64,000 nt of DNA from Hyphomicrobium sp. (GCA_003987725.1 RXJH01000003.1:307474-371473), one strand, 5' to 3'. Counted from the first letter of the stretch, positions 17,466 through 27,718 are shown. Notes: generated from the sequence alone by a model not told the origin. Numbers and translations: made by a program.

Positions 17466-18244
17466 CATCCGAAATCGCAGAAGTTGCTGTCTGGCGTGGC
17501 GATGGCGTTCAGGTTCTTCGCCTCGCGCGGCCGGAAAAGAAGAACGCCTTGACGGGCGCGATGTATCGCGCGCTCGCGGACGCCATAGAAGCGGGCGATG
17601 CAGATGACTCCATCGCGGCGCACATCATCACCGGCTCAGGCGGCGTCTTCACGGCGGGCAATGATATCGGCGATTTCCTCGCCACCTCGCGAGGCACGGG
17701 CGATCTCAGCACAGATGTGGTGCGCTTCATCCGGCTTCTGCCCGTCGTCAAGAAGCCTTTGATCGCGGCCGTCGACGGCGCCGCGATCGGCATCGGCACG
17801 ACCCTGCTTTTCCATTGCGACCTCGTCTACGCGACGCCGGACGCCACTTTCGCCACGCCCTTCCTGGATCTCGGCGTTACGCCTGAAGCAGCCTCGAGCC
17901 TCCTAATGCCGCAGCGAATGGGCTACGCGCGCGCCTTCGCGATGCTCGTGCTCGGCGAGCCGGTGTCTGCGGACGGCGCGGTCGTGGCCGGGTTTGTGAA
18001 CGCGATCATTCCGGCTGCCGACCTCGAAAAGACGGCGCTCGACGCGGCGCGCCGTCTCGCGAAGAAGCCACCCGAAGCATTGGCCGTCGCCCGCCGTCTG
18101 CTGCGCGGCGATGCGAGCGAGATCTTGCAGCGAACCGATCAGGAGGTGTCTGCCTTCCGCGAGCGGCTTCGCTCACCGGAAGCGATCGAGGCGTTTACGG
18201 CCTTTTTCGAAAAGCGGCCCCCGAGGTTCGACAAATCGGCTTAG
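17462..18244 (+). CDS. Enoyl-CoA hydratase/isomerase family protein
   Basis: A 260-aa crotonase-fold protein coupled by ATGA to the acyl-CoA dehydrogenase, so probably the next step in breaking down the same acyl-CoA. The oxyanion-hole motifs are GVFTAGNDIGDF and AAVDGAAIGIGTTLLFHCDLV. One acidic catalytic candidate is seen in LGVTPEAASSL, but the first Glu of true hydratases is replaced by the TTLLFHCDL stretch. That pattern fits an isomerase-like or other crotonase activity rather than a classic two-Glu hydratase. Confidence 0.88.
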   Translation: MTSEIAEVAVWRGDGVQVLRLARPEKKNALTGAMYRALADAIEAGDADDSIAAHIITGSGGVFTAGNDIGDFLATSRGTGDLSTDVVRFIRLLPVVKKPLIAAVDGAAIGIGTTLLFHCDLVYATPDATFATPFLDLGVTPEAASSLLMPQRMGYARAFAMLVLGEPVSADGAVVAGFVNAIIPAADLEKTALDAARRLAKKPPEALAVARRLLRGDASEILQRTDQEVSAFRERLRSPEAIEAFTAFFEKRPPRFDKSA

Positions 18245-18346
18245 GTCCGGGGGCTGCCTCGATGGGCCGGCTCTTCTCCTCTTACGCAACCGAAGCTGTC
18301 ATATTAAGTTGATCCCCCGTATTTGGCAGCGAACGAGAGCAGCGGA

Positions 18347-19231
18347 ATGGCGTCCCTGAAGGGCAAGACCCTATTCATTACCGGCGCGAGCCGCGGCATC
18401 GGATTGGCGATCGCGAAGAGAGCGGCGAGGGACGGTGCGAACATCGCCATCGCCGCTAAGACGGCCGAGCCAAACCCCAAGCTCGAGGGCACCATCCATT
18501 CCGCGGCGAAGGAGATCGAAGACGCAGGCGGCGCCGCGCTCGCGCTCGAATGCGATATCCGCAACGAGGATGAAGTTCAGGATGCCGTCGCGAAAACGGT
18601 CGAACGCTTCGGCGGGATCGACATTTGCGTCAACAACGCCAGCGCGCTGTCCCTGACATCCATAGAGAAGACCGAGCTGAAGCGCTTCGATCTGATGTTT
18701 GCGGTCAATACGCGTGGCACGTTCCTGACGTCGAAAACGTGTCTGCCGCATCTGAAGCGAGCCGAGAACCCACACATTCTGACGTTGTCGCCGCCGCTCG
18801 ACATGCACTCCAAATGGTTTGCCGGACACGTCGCCTATTCGATCGCGAAGTACGGCATGAGCCTCTGCGTCCTCGGCCTCTCCGACGAGTTGAAGAAGGA
18901 CGGCATAGCCGTCAACGCACTCTGGCCGAGGACGACAATCGCGACGGCGGCCGTGCAGAACATTCTCGGCGGCGACAAGCTCATGCGCATGAGCCGCACA
19001 CCCGATATCGTCGCCGACGCGGCCTATCTCGTCTTCGCGCAGCGCGCGAAAACATTCTCCGGCCATTTCCTCATCGACGATACGTTCCTTGCCGAAGTCG
19101 GCGGCGTACGGGATTTTGAAGGCTATCGCGTCGATAAGTCGATGCCTTTGGCGCCTGATTTCTTCGTCCCCGCAGAAAGCAAGCCGCCGCCAGGGGTTCA
19201 GATCGCGCGGCTGTCGGAACTGGCGCAATGA
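18347..19231 (+). CDS. Short-chain dehydrogenase, HSDL2-like
   Basis: An NAD(P)-dependent SDR of 294 aa. The Rossmann glycine motif TGASRGIG is at the N-terminus, NNASA follows, and the catalytic Tyr and Lys are in YSIAKYG. The long insertion after the cofactor motif (AKTAEPNPKLEGTIHSA) and the C-terminal FLIDDTFL stretch are typical of hydroxysteroid dehydrogenase-like 2 proteins; there is no SCP2 domain here. I use the ATG at 18347 with GAGAG upstream rather than a TTG at 18323. It probably belongs to the lipid-related cluster just before it. Confidence 0.85.
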   Translation: MASLKGKTLFITGASRGIGLAIAKRAARDGANIAIAAKTAEPNPKLEGTIHSAAKEIEDAGGAALALECDIRNEDEVQDAVAKTVERFGGIDICVNNASALSLTSIEKTELKRFDLMFAVNTRGTFLTSKTCLPHLKRAENPHILTLSPPLDMHSKWFAGHVAYSIAKYGMSLCVLGLSDELKKDGIAVNALWPRTTIATAAVQNILGGDKLMRMSRTPDIVADAAYLVFAQRAKTFSGHFLIDDTFLAEVGGVRDFEGYRVDKSMPLAPDFFVPAESKPPPGVQIARLSELAQ

Positions 19232-19256
19232 ACAAGTCGGAGCGCGACAGCAGCAG

Positions 19257-20201
19257 ATGACGACCGCATTGATCACGCATCCGGCGTTTCTCAACCACGA
19301 CACTGGAGAGCTTCATCCCGAACGGCCGGACCGCATGCGGGCCATCGATGAGGCATTGTCGGAGGAGAGCTTCGTCCTTCTCGATCGCCGCGAGGCGCCC
19401 CTTCGCGAAGACGATAAAACATATATCGCCATGGCGCACACCGCCGGGCACGTTGCGGCTCTCACCGCGGCGGTAGCGCATATCGATGAAGGCCGGAAAT
19501 ATATCGACGGGGACACGGTGGCGTCACCCGGCACATGGGAAGCTGCCCGCAGGGCCGTCGGCGCGGCGCTAGACGCTGTCGATATCGTGATGACCCGCGA
19601 AGCGGCGAACGTTTTTTGCCAGGTCCGCCCGCCGGGACATCACGCCGAAAGCCAGCAGGCGATGGGCTTTTGCTTTTTCAACAATGTTGCGATAGCGGCG
19701 CACTACGCGCGAAAAAAATATGGCGCCGAGCGGGTCGCCGTCGTCGATTTCGACGTTCACCACGGCAACGGTACGCAAGAAATTTTCTGGTCCGATAAGG
19801 ACCTTTTTTACGGCTCGACGCACCAGATGCCGCTCTTTCCAGGCACCGGCGCGTTGCGGGAAACGGGGGTCGGCAATATATTTAATGCGCCGCTGCGTGC
19901 GGGCGATGGGCGTGAACACTTCGAAGAGGCGTTCAGAAGCCGGATACTCGGGCCGTTGCAAAATTTTGCCCCTGACGTGCTATTGATTTCCGCGGGCTTC
20001 GATGCCCACCAGAGAGATCCGCTCGCTTCGCTCAATCTTGTCGCAAAAGACTTTTATTGGGCGACCGAATCCCTTTCTGAAGTGGCTCGGCGTCACAGCA
20101 ACGGCCGGATCGTCTCAGTTCTGGAAGGCGGTTATGATCTCACGGGACTTGCCCAATCGGTTGCAGCCCACGTAAAGGCGTTGATCGAAGCGGGCCACTG
20201 A
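19257..20201 (+). CDS. Histone deacetylase-like amidohydrolase
   Basis: A 314-aa zinc hydrolase of the arginase/deacetylase fold. The active site is intact: [20 protein letters not shown] carries the His pair, [16 protein letters not shown] supplies Asp and His zinc ligands, and [14 protein letters not shown] and LEGGYDL are conserved. Bacterial relatives include AcuC and acetylpolyamine amidohydrolases; the substrate is not readable. The start is the ATG at 19257, 26 bases after the SDR stop. It is followed by xseB and dxs, a neighbourhood common in Rhizobiales genomes as I recall it. Confidence 0.9.
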   Translation: MTTALITHPAFLNHDTGELHPERPDRMRAIDEALSEESFVLLDRREAPLREDDKTYIAMAHTAGHVAALTAAVAHIDEGRKYIDGDTVASPGTWEAARRAVGAALDAVDIVMTREAANVFCQVRPPGHHAESQQAMGFCFFNNVAIAAHYARKKYGAERVAVVDFDVHHGNGTQEIFWSDKDLFYGSTHQMPLFPGTGALRETGVGNIFNAPLRAGDGREHFEEAFRSRILGPLQNFAPDVLLISAGFDAHQRDPLASLNLVAKDFYWATESLSEVARRHSNGRIVSVLEGGYDLTGLAQSVAAHVKALIEAGH

Positions 20202-20238
20202 CCGGCATGCCGATCCCAACGCTCGGAAGCAGGACAAT

Positions 20239-20517
20239 ATGAATACGAAAACGCCGGAAAAAAACTTCGCCGATATCAAGGAGATGACATTCGAGCGCGC
20301 GTTGAAGGAGCTTGAGGCCATTGTCGGCAAGCTCGAGCGCGGCGATGTCGAACTTGAGGAAAGCATAACGATATACGAGCGCGGCGAAGCGCTTCGCGAT
20401 CACTGCGACCGCCTGCTGAAGGCCGCTGAGGCGAAGGTCGAAAAATTGACGCTCGGCGCCGATGGCTCTCCGGCCGGCACCGCACCGCTCGACAAGGACG
20501 GCAATGCGCCGTTCTGA
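20239..20517 (+). CDS. xseB: Exodeoxyribonuclease VII small subunit
   Basis: XseB is the small subunit that joins XseA to make the single-strand exonuclease ExoVII. The 92-aa protein has the family core [19 protein letters not shown] and [14 protein letters not shown] followed by [15 protein letters not shown], and a short disordered tail. It begins 37 bases after the HDAC-like stop and is probably co-transcribed with it. No xseA is in the window, which is usual. Confidence 0.93.
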   Translation: MNTKTPEKNFADIKEMTFERALKELEAIVGKLERGDVELEESITIYERGEALRDHCDRLLKAAEAKVEKLTLGADGSPAGTAPLDKDGNAPF

Positions 20518-20596
20518 ATGGGCCTGGCCGGTGAACCGCGCCGCACTTCCGCCAAACATTAACTTCTCTGCGGCACGCAAGCGCATTATGCCATCT

Positions 20597-20623
20597 GCGA
20601 ACCTCCGCAGTTGGGAGGATCGC
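20597..20623 (+). other. Hairpin in the dxs leader
   Basis: Within the 202-base gap before dxs, arms GCGA-A-CCTCC and GGAGG-A-TCGC enclose a 7-base loop. A smaller stem (AGGC/GCCT) follows at about 20628-20644. Together they could structure the dxs 5' leader. I do not recognise a TPP riboswitch consensus. No U tract follows, so an xseB terminator is less likely. Confidence 0.35.
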
Positions 20624-20719
20624 CGATAGGCGTTATGAATGCCTCGTACTTTCGGGGACGTTTGTTTACCGCCTGTTTCCACAACGGTACTTAAGTGACC
20701 ATCGCATCAAGGTTTTACC

Positions 20720-22627
20720 GTGAGCCAGACACCGTTACTTGATCGGATCAAGACACCGCAAGATCTGCGTCAGTTGCAGGAAGATCAGTTGCCGCAGCTC
20801 GCAGCAGAACTCCGCGACGAGACGATCAATGCCGTTTCTGAGACGGGTGGTCATTTGGGCGCGGGTCTCGGCGTCATCGAGCTGACGGTTGCGTTGCATT
20901 GGGTCTTCAACACGCCGGACGATCGCCTGATCTGGGACGTGGGCCATCAGGCGTATCCGCACAAGATTTTGACGGGCCGGCGCGATCGCATTCGCACGCT
21001 GCGCCAGCCGGGCGGTCTCGCAGGCTTCACGAACCGTGAAGAAAGTCCCTACGATCCGTTCGGCGCAGGACACTCCTCGACCTCGATTTCCGCAGCGCTC
21101 GGCATGGCCGTCGCGCGCGATCTCAGCAACAAATCGAACAACGTCATCGCCGTCATCGGTGACGGCGCGATGAGCGCAGGCATGGCCTACGAGGCGATGA
21201 ACAACGCCGGCGCGCGCGATGAGCGGCTGATCGTCGTTCTCAACGACAACGACATGTCGATTGCGCCGCCGACAGGCGCACTCTCGGCTTATCTCGCGCG
21301 CGTGACGTCGAGCGGCACCTACATGCATTTGCGCGATTATGCGAAGCAGCTGGCGAAGCTTCTTCCGAAGGCGTGGGAACGCCGCGCGGCCCGCGTAGAA
21401 GAATACACGCGTCACCTTTGGCAGGGCGGGGCCTGGTTCGAGGAACTGGGCTTCTATTACGTCGGCCCGCTCGATGGGCATGACCTCGATCAGCTACTTC
21501 CCGTCTTGAAAAACGTGCGCGATCTTCAGCAAGGCCCGATCTTGCTGCACGTCGTGACGAAGAAGGGCAAGGGCTACGCGCCGGCGGAAGCTGCTGACGA
21601 CAAATATCACGGCGTCAACAAATTCAACGTCATCACTGGCGCGCAGGTGAAGCCGAAGCCCAATGCGCCGAGCTACACGAAGGTCTTCGCCGATGCTTTG
21701 ATCGCGGAAGCCCGGAAGGACAAACGCGTTGTCGCGATCACTGCGGCAATGCCGTCCGGCACCGGCCTCGACCACTTCGGCAAGGAATTCCCCGATCGCA
21801 CCTTCGACGTCGGCATCGCCGAGCAGCACGCCGTGACTTTCGCAGCAGGTCTCGCAACCGAAGGCTACAAACCTTTCGCGACGATCTACTCGACGTTCCT
21901 GCAGCGCGCTTACGATCAGGTCGTTCACGACGTCGCGATCCAGAGCCTGCCGGTCCGCTTTGCGATCGACAGGGCTGGCCTCGTCGGCGCCGACGGCGCA
22001 ACGCATGCCGGATCGTTCGACATCGCCTATCTCGCGTGCCTTCCGAACTTTGTCGTGATGGCTGCGGCCGATGAGGCCGAACTCGTCCACATGGTGGCGA
22101 CGCAAGCGCAGATCGACGACCTGCCGAGCGCGCTCCGCTATCCGCGCGGCGAAGGCGTCGGCATCGAACTGCCCGAAGTGGGCATTCCGCTTGAGATCGG
22201 TAAGGGCCGCATCGTCCGTCAGGGCACCAAGATCGCGCTTCTCTCGCTCGGGACGCGGCTCGCCGAATGCCTGAAGGCCGCCGATCAACTTGCCGCCGCC
22301 GGGCTATCGACGACGGTTGCCGACGCGCGTTTCGCCAAGCCTCTCGACACGGCGATGATCCGCGAGCTGGCCACCAACCACGAAGTTCTTGTCACCGTCG
22401 AAGAGGGGTCTATCGGCGGCTTCGGCAGCCACGTGTTGCAGTTCTTGTCCGACGAAGGCTTGCTCGATGGTGGCCTGCGGGTGCGCTCCAAAGTTCTGCC
22501 GGACGTTTTCATCGATCACGGCAAGCCGGAAGTCATGTACGAAGAAGCTCGCCTCAATGCGTCGGGGATCGTCGAGACGGTTTTTGCCGCGCTTGGCCGT
22601 GCCGTTGCTGTAGGGGAACGCGCCTAG
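20720..22627 (+). CDS. dxs: 1-deoxy-D-xylulose-5-phosphate synthase
   Basis: DXS condenses pyruvate and glyceraldehyde 3-phosphate with thiamine diphosphate, the entry step of the MEP isoprenoid pathway. The product feeds hopanoids, for which modification genes lie further right in this window. The 635-aa protein shows the thiamine-binding [18 protein letters not shown], the catalytic Glu region [19 protein letters not shown] early on and the transketolase C-terminal domain. The start is a GTG at 20720 with a weak AAGG upstream. The 202-base leader is unusually long for this cluster and contains two hairpins. Confidence 0.95.
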   Translation: MSQTPLLDRIKTPQDLRQLQEDQLPQLAAELRDETINAVSETGGHLGAGLGVIELTVALHWVFNTPDDRLIWDVGHQAYPHKILTGRRDRIRTLRQPGGLAGFTNREESPYDPFGAGHSSTSISAALGMAVARDLSNKSNNVIAVIGDGAMSAGMAYEAMNNAGARDERLIVVLNDNDMSIAPPTGALSAYLARVTSSGTYMHLRDYAKQLAKLLPKAWERRAARVEEYTRHLWQGGAWFEELGFYYVGPLDGHDLDQLLPVLKNVRDLQQGPILLHVVTKKGKGYAPAEAADDKYHGVNKFNVITGAQVKPKPNAPSYTKVFADALIAEARKDKRVVAITAAMPSGTGLDHFGKEFPDRTFDVGIAEQHAVTFAAGLATEGYKPFATIYSTFLQRAYDQVVHDVAIQSLPVRFAIDRAGLVGADGATHAGSFDIAYLACLPNFVVMAAADEAELVHMVATQAQIDDLPSALRYPRGEGVGIELPEVGIPLEIGKGRIVRQGTKIALLSLGTRLAECLKAADQLAAAGLSTTVADARFAKPLDTAMIRELATNHEVLVTVEEGSIGGFGSHVLQFLSDEGLLDGGLRVRSKVLPDVFIDHGKPEVMYEEARLNASGIVETVFAALGRAVAVGERA

Positions 22628-22672
22628 AAGTAGAAGCGAGCCGCGAGGGCTCTGGGACTCGGAGGGAATGCA

Positions 22673-23041
22673 ATGCATGCGATCGTGAGCCTTGTTGCGC
22701 GAATACTTCTCTCGGCAATCTTCGTCACCGCGGGCATCAGCAAGATCTCTGGCTACGAGGGCACACAGGCCTACATGGAGTCTCACGGGCTGCCCGGCAG
22801 TCTTCTTCCTCTCGTGATCGCGCTTGAGGTGATCGGCGGCCTCGCCGTGCTCTTGGGTGTCTTCTCGCGTTGGGCGGGCCTCGCGCTCGCGGCCTTCTGC
22901 ATCGCGGCGGCCTTCATCTTTCACTTCAACTTCGCCGATCAGGCCCAGGCAACGAACTTCATGAAGAACATCTGCATGGCTGGAGGCTTCCTCCTGCTCT
23001 TCGCGAACGGCTCTGGCCGTTACGCGCTGAGGCCCGACTGA
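22673..23041 (+). CDS. DoxX-family membrane protein
   Basis: A 122-aa protein with four hydrophobic segments, the DoxX arrangement. The conserved region RILLSAIFVTAGISKISGY opens the protein, GLPGSLLPLVIALEVIGGL follows, and the end shows AGGFLLLFANGSGRYALRPD. Members are linked to quinone or thiol redox processes, but the role here is unknown. It starts 46 bases after dxs, on the same strand, and converges with the DUF4399 gene. Confidence 0.85.
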   Translation: MHAIVSLVARILLSAIFVTAGISKISGYEGTQAYMESHGLPGSLLPLVIALEVIGGLAVLLGVFSRWAGLALAAFCIAAAFIFHFNFADQAQATNFMKNICMAGGFLLLFANGSGRYALRPD

Positions 23042-23063
23042 AAGCCGGGCCCCGCGGCAGATC

Positions 23064-23489
23064 TTATTCTACGGTGATCGTCACGACGTCCGATTTCACC
23101 GGCGGATCGTGCGGAATGTGGTTCTTGTCGCCGAGCAGAAGCTGCAGCGTGTGTTTCCCGGGCTTCAGCTCGACGGACGCTTCCGTCTGGCCTTTGCCGT
23201 AGTGAACGTGGTGTTCGTCCTTGGGGATTGCCTCGCGAAGGTCGGGGACGGGCGCATCGATCAAGAGATGATGATGGCCGGAGTGGGGTGTATCGCTTCC
23301 CGCCGGAGCAACCTCCATGCCCTCGATGCCGAATTTTATGGTAACCGGGCTCGAAACGGTCGCGCCGTCCTTCGGCTCGATGATAAAGACTTTCGCACCC
23401 GCGGGAGACGGTGTCCGCGCGCTGTCGGCTAAGGCAGCGACCGGCAGCGTCAGCGCCACGAGCGCTGCGGCGAATATGGCAGGTTTCAT
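23064..23489 (-). CDS. DUF4399 exported protein
   Basis: A secreted 141-aa protein. A signal peptide (MKPAIFAAALVALTLPVAALA) is followed by a beta-rich domain with GHHHLLID and HVHYGKGQTEASVELKPG, then HTLQLLLGDKNHIPHDPP, the pattern of the DUF4399 family. The clustered histidines suggest metal contact, which is not established. The start at 23489 has GGAGAG 8 bases upstream; an ATG 15 bases earlier is in frame but less good. It is convergent with DoxX and divergent from tlyA. Confidence 0.85.
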   Translation of the reverse strand: MKPAIFAAALVALTLPVAALADSARTPSPAGAKVFIIEPKDGATVSSPVTIKFGIEGMEVAPAGSDTPHSGHHHLLIDAPVPDLREAIPKDEHHVHYGKGQTEASVELKPGKHTLQLLLGDKNHIPHDPPVKSDVVTITVE

Positions 23490-23564
23490 GTTTGTGCTCT
23501 CCATCTAGACCCGTCAAGAGATGGGGCGGATGCCGGGTAACGTCAATCAGGTCGGCTAAGGATC

Positions 23565-24296
23565 ATGCGTTTGGATCAGATGCTCGTTACGCGCGGATTG
23601 GCGCCGTCGCGTGCCCGCGCACAGGATCTGATCCGGCGCGGCTTCGTTCGCGTCGGCGGCAACGTTTGCGATAAGCCGGCGCAGGATGTGAAGGATTCTC
23701 TGGCGATCGAGATTTCTTCCGAAGCTCCCGCCTATGTTTCGCGCGGCGCCGAAAAACTTGCGGCGGCCCTCGCACACTTCGGCTTCGACCCCTCGAATAG
23801 AATTTGCCTCGACGTCGGCGCCTCGACCGGAGGCTTCACCGAGGTTCTGCTCGAAAATGGCGCCGCCCGAGTTTATGCGGTCGATGTCGGCACCGCGCAG
23901 CTGCATCCGCGCATGAAGGATGACCCGCGCGTAGTGTCCCTCGAAAACTTCGACGCGCGACGCCTGTCGTATTCCGAGGTTCCCGATCCCGTTGCGGCGA
24001 TCACCGTCGATGTCAGTTTTATTTCCGTCACCAAGCTGCTGGCCCCGGCACTACAACTCGCGAGCCCCGGCGCGTGGATGGTCGTGCTCGTCAAGCCGCA
24101 ATTCGAGGTCGGAAGGGATAATGTCGGTAGCGGTGGCATCGTGCGTGACGAGGCGGCGCGTCAAGGTGCTTTAGAAAGCGTCCGCGCGTGGATCGAAAGC
24201 CAACCGGAATGGAGCGTGGCCGGTACAATCCCGTCGCCCATTCTCGGCGGCTCCGGCAATTCAGAATTTCTACTTGGAGCACGACGCAATGGCTGA
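23565..24296 (+). CDS. tlyA: TlyA-family rRNA 2'-O-methyltransferase
   Basis: TlyA proteins methylate cytidines of 16S and 23S rRNA at the 2'-O position. An S4 RNA-binding domain covers the first 60 residues (MRLDQMLVTRGLAPSRARA), then a FtsJ-like methyltransferase domain with the AdoMet motif CLDVGASTGGFTEVLL and the catalytic Asp/Lys strands (TVDVSFISVTK, VVLVKPQFEVG). Length 243 aa is typical. AAGGATC precedes the ATG. The 3' end overlaps the next methyltransferase gene by eight bases. Confidence 0.93.
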   Translation: MRLDQMLVTRGLAPSRARAQDLIRRGFVRVGGNVCDKPAQDVKDSLAIEISSEAPAYVSRGAEKLAAALAHFGFDPSNRICLDVGASTGGFTEVLLENGAARVYAVDVGTAQLHPRMKDDPRVVSLENFDARRLSYSEVPDPVAAITVDVSFISVTKLLAPALQLASPGAWMVVLVKPQFEVGRDNVGSGGIVRDEAARQGALESVRAWIESQPEWSVAGTIPSPILGGSGNSEFLLGARRNG

Positions 24297-25521
24297 CGCG
24301 CGCGAACTCTCGATACGCCGCATCGGCGCGCAAGGCGATGGGGTGGCAGACCTCGATGGCGAACCCGTGTTCGTGCCGTTTACGCTGCCGGGAGAGCAGA
24401 TCGAAGCGGAAGTCGATGGCGACCGTGCGCGTTTGCTGCGCGTTCTCAAGCCGAGCCCGGAGCGCATCACCCCGGTTTGCAAGCACTTCGGAAAGTGCGG
24501 CGGCTGTTCCGTTCAGCACATGGCGCCGGACACCTACGCCGAATGGAAGCGGAATCTCGTCGTCGATGCGTTCCGTTCACGTGGCCTCGAGCCCGTCGTC
24601 GACCCCTTGCAAAGAACAGCAGGCAAACGCCGTCGCGCGGTGATGAAGGCCGAACGCACGCCCGAAGGCGTGGCTCTCGGCTTTTACGAGGCATCGTCGC
24701 ATGATCTCGTCGCCATTGAGGAATGCCCCGTTCTCGAACCGAAAATTGTCGCAGCACTCCCCGGCGTCGGCAATCTGATTGCACCGCTGCTCTCGAAGCG
24801 CGGAGAAGCGCGCGTCGCCATAACGCTCACCAAGTCCGGTCTCGACGTGGAGATATCGGGCATCGAGCGGCAATTGACGCCGGAAGTCAGAACCGCGCTT
24901 GCGACGAAAGCCAGCGAAATGAAACTCGTGCGTCTCGTCGTTAGAAACGAAGTCGTCGTCGAGACGCTGCACCCGTTTCTGAGCTTCGGCACGGCGGACG
25001 TAATCCTGCCACCCGGCGTCTTCGTGCAAGCGGTGGAAGAAGCGGAAACTGAGATCGCACGCCGCGTCGTCGCTGCTTCCGGCAAAGCGAAGGCCGTGGC
25101 CGACCTGTTCTGCGGCTTGGGCGCGTTTACGTTTCCCTTGGCTGCCCGCTCCCGCGTCTCGGCATTCGACGGAGATAAGGCTGCCGTCGCCGCGCTGACG
25201 TCGGCCGCAAAGAAGACGTCCGGCCTGAAGCCGGTCACTGCCACGGTTCGCGACCTTTTCCGCGAGCCTCTGTCGCCACTGGAACTCAAGGAGCACGATG
25301 CCGTCGTGTTCGATCCGCCGCGCGCTGGAGCCGAAGCACAGTCGCAAAGACTGGCACGATCGAAGGTGAAAACCGTCGTTGCCGTGTCCTGCAATCCGGC
25401 GACGCTCGCACGCGACGCGCGCCACCTCGTCGACGGCGGATACAAAATCGAGTCCGTGACCCCGATTGACCAGTTTCTTTATTCCGCACACGTCGAAGTC
25501 GTGGCAGTCTTGCGGCGTTAG
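24289..25521 (+). CDS. TrmA/RlmD-family 23S rRNA (uracil-5-)-methyltransferase
   Basis: A 410-aa protein with an N-terminal TRAM domain (about 1-55), an Fe-S cysteine cluster in CKHFGKCGGC, an AdoMet-binding ADLFCGLGAFTFPLA, and the catalytic cysteine region VAVSCNPATLARDARHL. This is the RNA m5U methyltransferase family of RlmD and RlmC; which uridine is modified cannot be read. The ATG at 24289 lies inside the end of tlyA with GGAG about 11 bases before it. Its TAG stop overlaps the TAA stop of the convergent sirtuin gene. Confidence 0.9.
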   Translation: MADARELSIRRIGAQGDGVADLDGEPVFVPFTLPGEQIEAEVDGDRARLLRVLKPSPERITPVCKHFGKCGGCSVQHMAPDTYAEWKRNLVVDAFRSRGLEPVVDPLQRTAGKRRRAVMKAERTPEGVALGFYEASSHDLVAIEECPVLEPKIVAALPGVGNLIAPLLSKRGEARVAITLTKSGLDVEISGIERQLTPEVRTALATKASEMKLVRLVVRNEVVVETLHPFLSFGTADVILPPGVFVQAVEEAETEIARRVVAASGKAKAVADLFCGLGAFTFPLAARSRVSAFDGDKAAVAALTSAAKKTSGLKPVTATVRDLFREPLSPLELKEHDAVVFDPPRAGAEAQSQRLARSKVKTVVAVSCNPATLARDARHLVDGGYKIESVTPIDQFLYSAHVEVVAVLRR

Positions 25522-26222
25522 CGGTCGCCAAGAAGCCGATTGACGAAAGCCGGCACGATCTCGGTCGCCTTCCCATAGTGCGCCTCGTTGAAGAGGCTTG
25601 CACCTTCGGAAGGTTCGAGATTGAGCTCGACTGTATGCGCCCCATTCGCCGCCGCCTCGGCGACGAAACCAGCCGCCGGATACACATTCCCACTTGTGCC
25701 GATCGAGACGAACAGATCCGCCTTGGCAAGGAGAGCGCTGATCCGTCCCATTTCGTAAGGCATCTCGCCGAACCAGACGACGTCGGGCCGCATGCCGCCG
25801 GGCAAGCCGCAAAATGGACAAGCCGTGTCGACGCGAAGATCGTCGCGCCAAACCGTGCGATGAGAACAGAATGTGCAAAGCACTTTGAGCAGCTCGCCGT
25901 GCATGTGGATCAGCGACCGCGAACCCGCAGCTTCATGCAGCGCATCGATGTTCTGCGTGACGATCATCACGCCGCCGTGTTCCGCCTCGAGGCGGGCGAG
26001 CGCGAGATGTGCGGCGTTGGGCTTGATGTTTCGATGCGCGTGCCGCCGGGCATTGTAGAAATCGTGCACGAGAAGCGGATTGCGCCGAAAACCCTCGGCC
26101 GTCGCGACATCCCGATAATCGTATTTCGACCAGATGCCGTCCGGATCGCGAAACGTCGAAAGACCGCTTTCAGCCGAAAGGCCGGCGCCGGTGAGAACGA
26201 CGATGTTCTGAAAACGCGCGAT
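25518..26222 (-). CDS. cobB: NAD-dependent deacylase (sirtuin, CobB-like) with apparent ATC start
   Basis: A 234-aa class III deacylase. The N-terminal NAD motif TGAGLSAESGLSTFRD, the catalytic VTQNIDALH with HGE, four zinc cysteines (CTFC and CPFC) and IGTSGNVYPA are all in frame. Between the in-frame TAG at 26238 (the aroC stop) and the first ordinary start, a GTG at 26069, there is no ATG, GTG, TTG or CTG. Starting at that GTG would delete the NAD motif. An ATC at 26222 sits 7 bases after GGAGG, ideal spacing, so I place the start there. It would be translated with aroC. A sequencing or assembly error changing ATG to ATC is the main alternative. Confidence 0.85.
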   Translation of the reverse strand: MARFQNIVVLTGAGLSAESGLSTFRDPDGIWSKYDYRDVATAEGFRRNPLLVHDFYNARRHAHRNIKPNAAHLALARLEAEHGGVMIVTQNIDALHEAAGSRSLIHMHGELLKVLCTFCSHRTVWRDDLRVDTACPFCGLPGGMRPDVVWFGEMPYEMGRISALLAKADLFVSIGTSGNVYPAAGFVAEAAANGAHTVELNLEPSEGASLFNEAHYGKATEIVPAFVNRLLGDR

Positions 26223-26237
26223 TGTGTCGCCTCCGGC

Positions 26238-27326
26238 CTAGCCGCCGATCTGCCCCCGGTGCCGCAGGAAATGGTCGGCAAGCACGATCGCCATCATGGC
26301 CTCGCCGACCGGAACGGCGCGAATGCCGACGCACGGATCGTGGCGGCCCTTGGTGATGATCTCGGTCTCATGTCCCTGCCGGTCGATCGTGCGGCGCGGC
26401 TGGAGGATCGACGAGGTCGGCTTCACCGCAAAGCGGCAAACGACGGGCTGTCCCGTCGAGATGCCGCCGAGAACACCGCCCGCATTGTTCGATAGGAAAT
26501 CCGGTGCGCCGTCGTTGCCAATGCGAATTTCATCGGCGTTCTGCTCTCCGGTCAGTTCTGCGGCGGCCATGCCCGCGCCGATTTCGACGCCCTTGACCGC
26601 GTTGATCGACATCATCGCGCTCGCAAGGTCCTGGTCGAGCTTGCCGTAAAGCGGCGCGCCCCAACCGGCAGGAACGCCCTCGGCCACCACCTCGATGATC
26701 GCGCCAACGGACGAGCCGGATTTGCGAACTTTGTCGAGATAATCCGCCCAGTGTTCGGCCGCCGTCGCGTCCGGCGAGAAAAACGGGTTGTTATTGACCT
26801 CGTCCCAATTCCAGTTGGCGCGATCGATCTTGATCTGGCCGATCTGAATGAGCGCACCGCGGATCTTGACGCCGGGAATGATCTTCCGCGCCACGGCACC
26901 GGCTGCAACGCGCGATGCCGTCTCGCGCGCGGACGAACGGCCGCCGCCGCGATAATCGCGAATGCCATACTTCGCATCATACGTGAAATCGGCGTGACCG
27001 GGCCGGTAAGTCTCTTTGATGTCGCCGTAGTCCTTGGACCGCTGATCGGTGTTTTCGATTTCGAGCGCGATCGGCGTCCCTGTCGTCACCTGCTTGCCTG
27101 ATGCATCCGGAAAAACACCTGACAGAATTTTGACGGCGTCCGCTTCCTGGCGCTGAGTTGTGAAGCGCGATTGTCCGGGCTTTCGCTTGTCGAGGTAGCT
27201 CTGGATGTCGGCGGCTTCGAGCGCGATGCCAGGCGGGCATCCGTCGACGAGGGCGCCGATGGCAGGGCCGTGGCTCTCGCCCCAGGTCGTCACGCGAAAA
27301 AGATGGCCGAAAGTGTTGTGAGACAT
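26238..27326 (-). CDS. aroC: Chorismate synthase
   Basis: AroC converts EPSP to chorismate, the last step of the shikimate pathway, needing reduced FMN. The 362-aa protein begins [20 protein letters not shown], a family signature; [17 protein letters not shown] and the C-terminal [15 protein letters not shown] region follow. The frame opens 46 codons earlier, but that extension is not conserved. The stop overlaps the ribosome site region of the sirtuin, which suggests a two-gene unit. Confidence 0.95.
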   Translation of the reverse strand: MSHNTFGHLFRVTTWGESHGPAIGALVDGCPPGIALEAADIQSYLDKRKPGQSRFTTQRQEADAVKILSGVFPDASGKQVTTGTPIALEIENTDQRSKDYGDIKETYRPGHADFTYDAKYGIRDYRGGGRSSARETASRVAAGAVARKIIPGVKIRGALIQIGQIKIDRANWNWDEVNNNPFFSPDATAAEHWADYLDKVRKSGSSVGAIIEVVAEGVPAGWGAPLYGKLDQDLASAMMSINAVKGVEIGAGMAAAELTGEQNADEIRIGNDGAPDFLSNNAGGVLGGISTGQPVVCRFAVKPTSSILQPRRTIDRQGHETEIITKGRHDPCVGIRAVPVGEAMMAIVLADHFLRHRGQIGG

Positions 27327-27718
27327 TGCCTGAATATTCGGAGTGGTGCCCGATGAGCGAATTCGGTGGCTCTGCAACGATTGTTGCCGGGCTGCGTCAC
27401 CGTTCTTCATAGGAGCCGTAGCGAAAGGCGGCAAGACCGCATCGCCCGCAAAGCCGCGTGACAAGCTCCGGCGACGCAGATTAACTCAAGCACAGTAGCG
27501 CGTTCGCCGGTCGGTCCTTCACCTGATGATGGGGCACGGCGAGACCCATGTATCCGTATTTGATCGACAACTCGGCCGAGCCCGCGTCCGCTGCCCGACC
27601 GCAGCCCGCGGCGCATCGAAAGATCGCAGGTGGCGGCAATGCGGATCAACCGTTCTCATCGAACGGCGGGCCTCGATCCGCGTCGCATCTCTTCGTGAAA
27701 AGCCCGCTGCCGGCTCAT

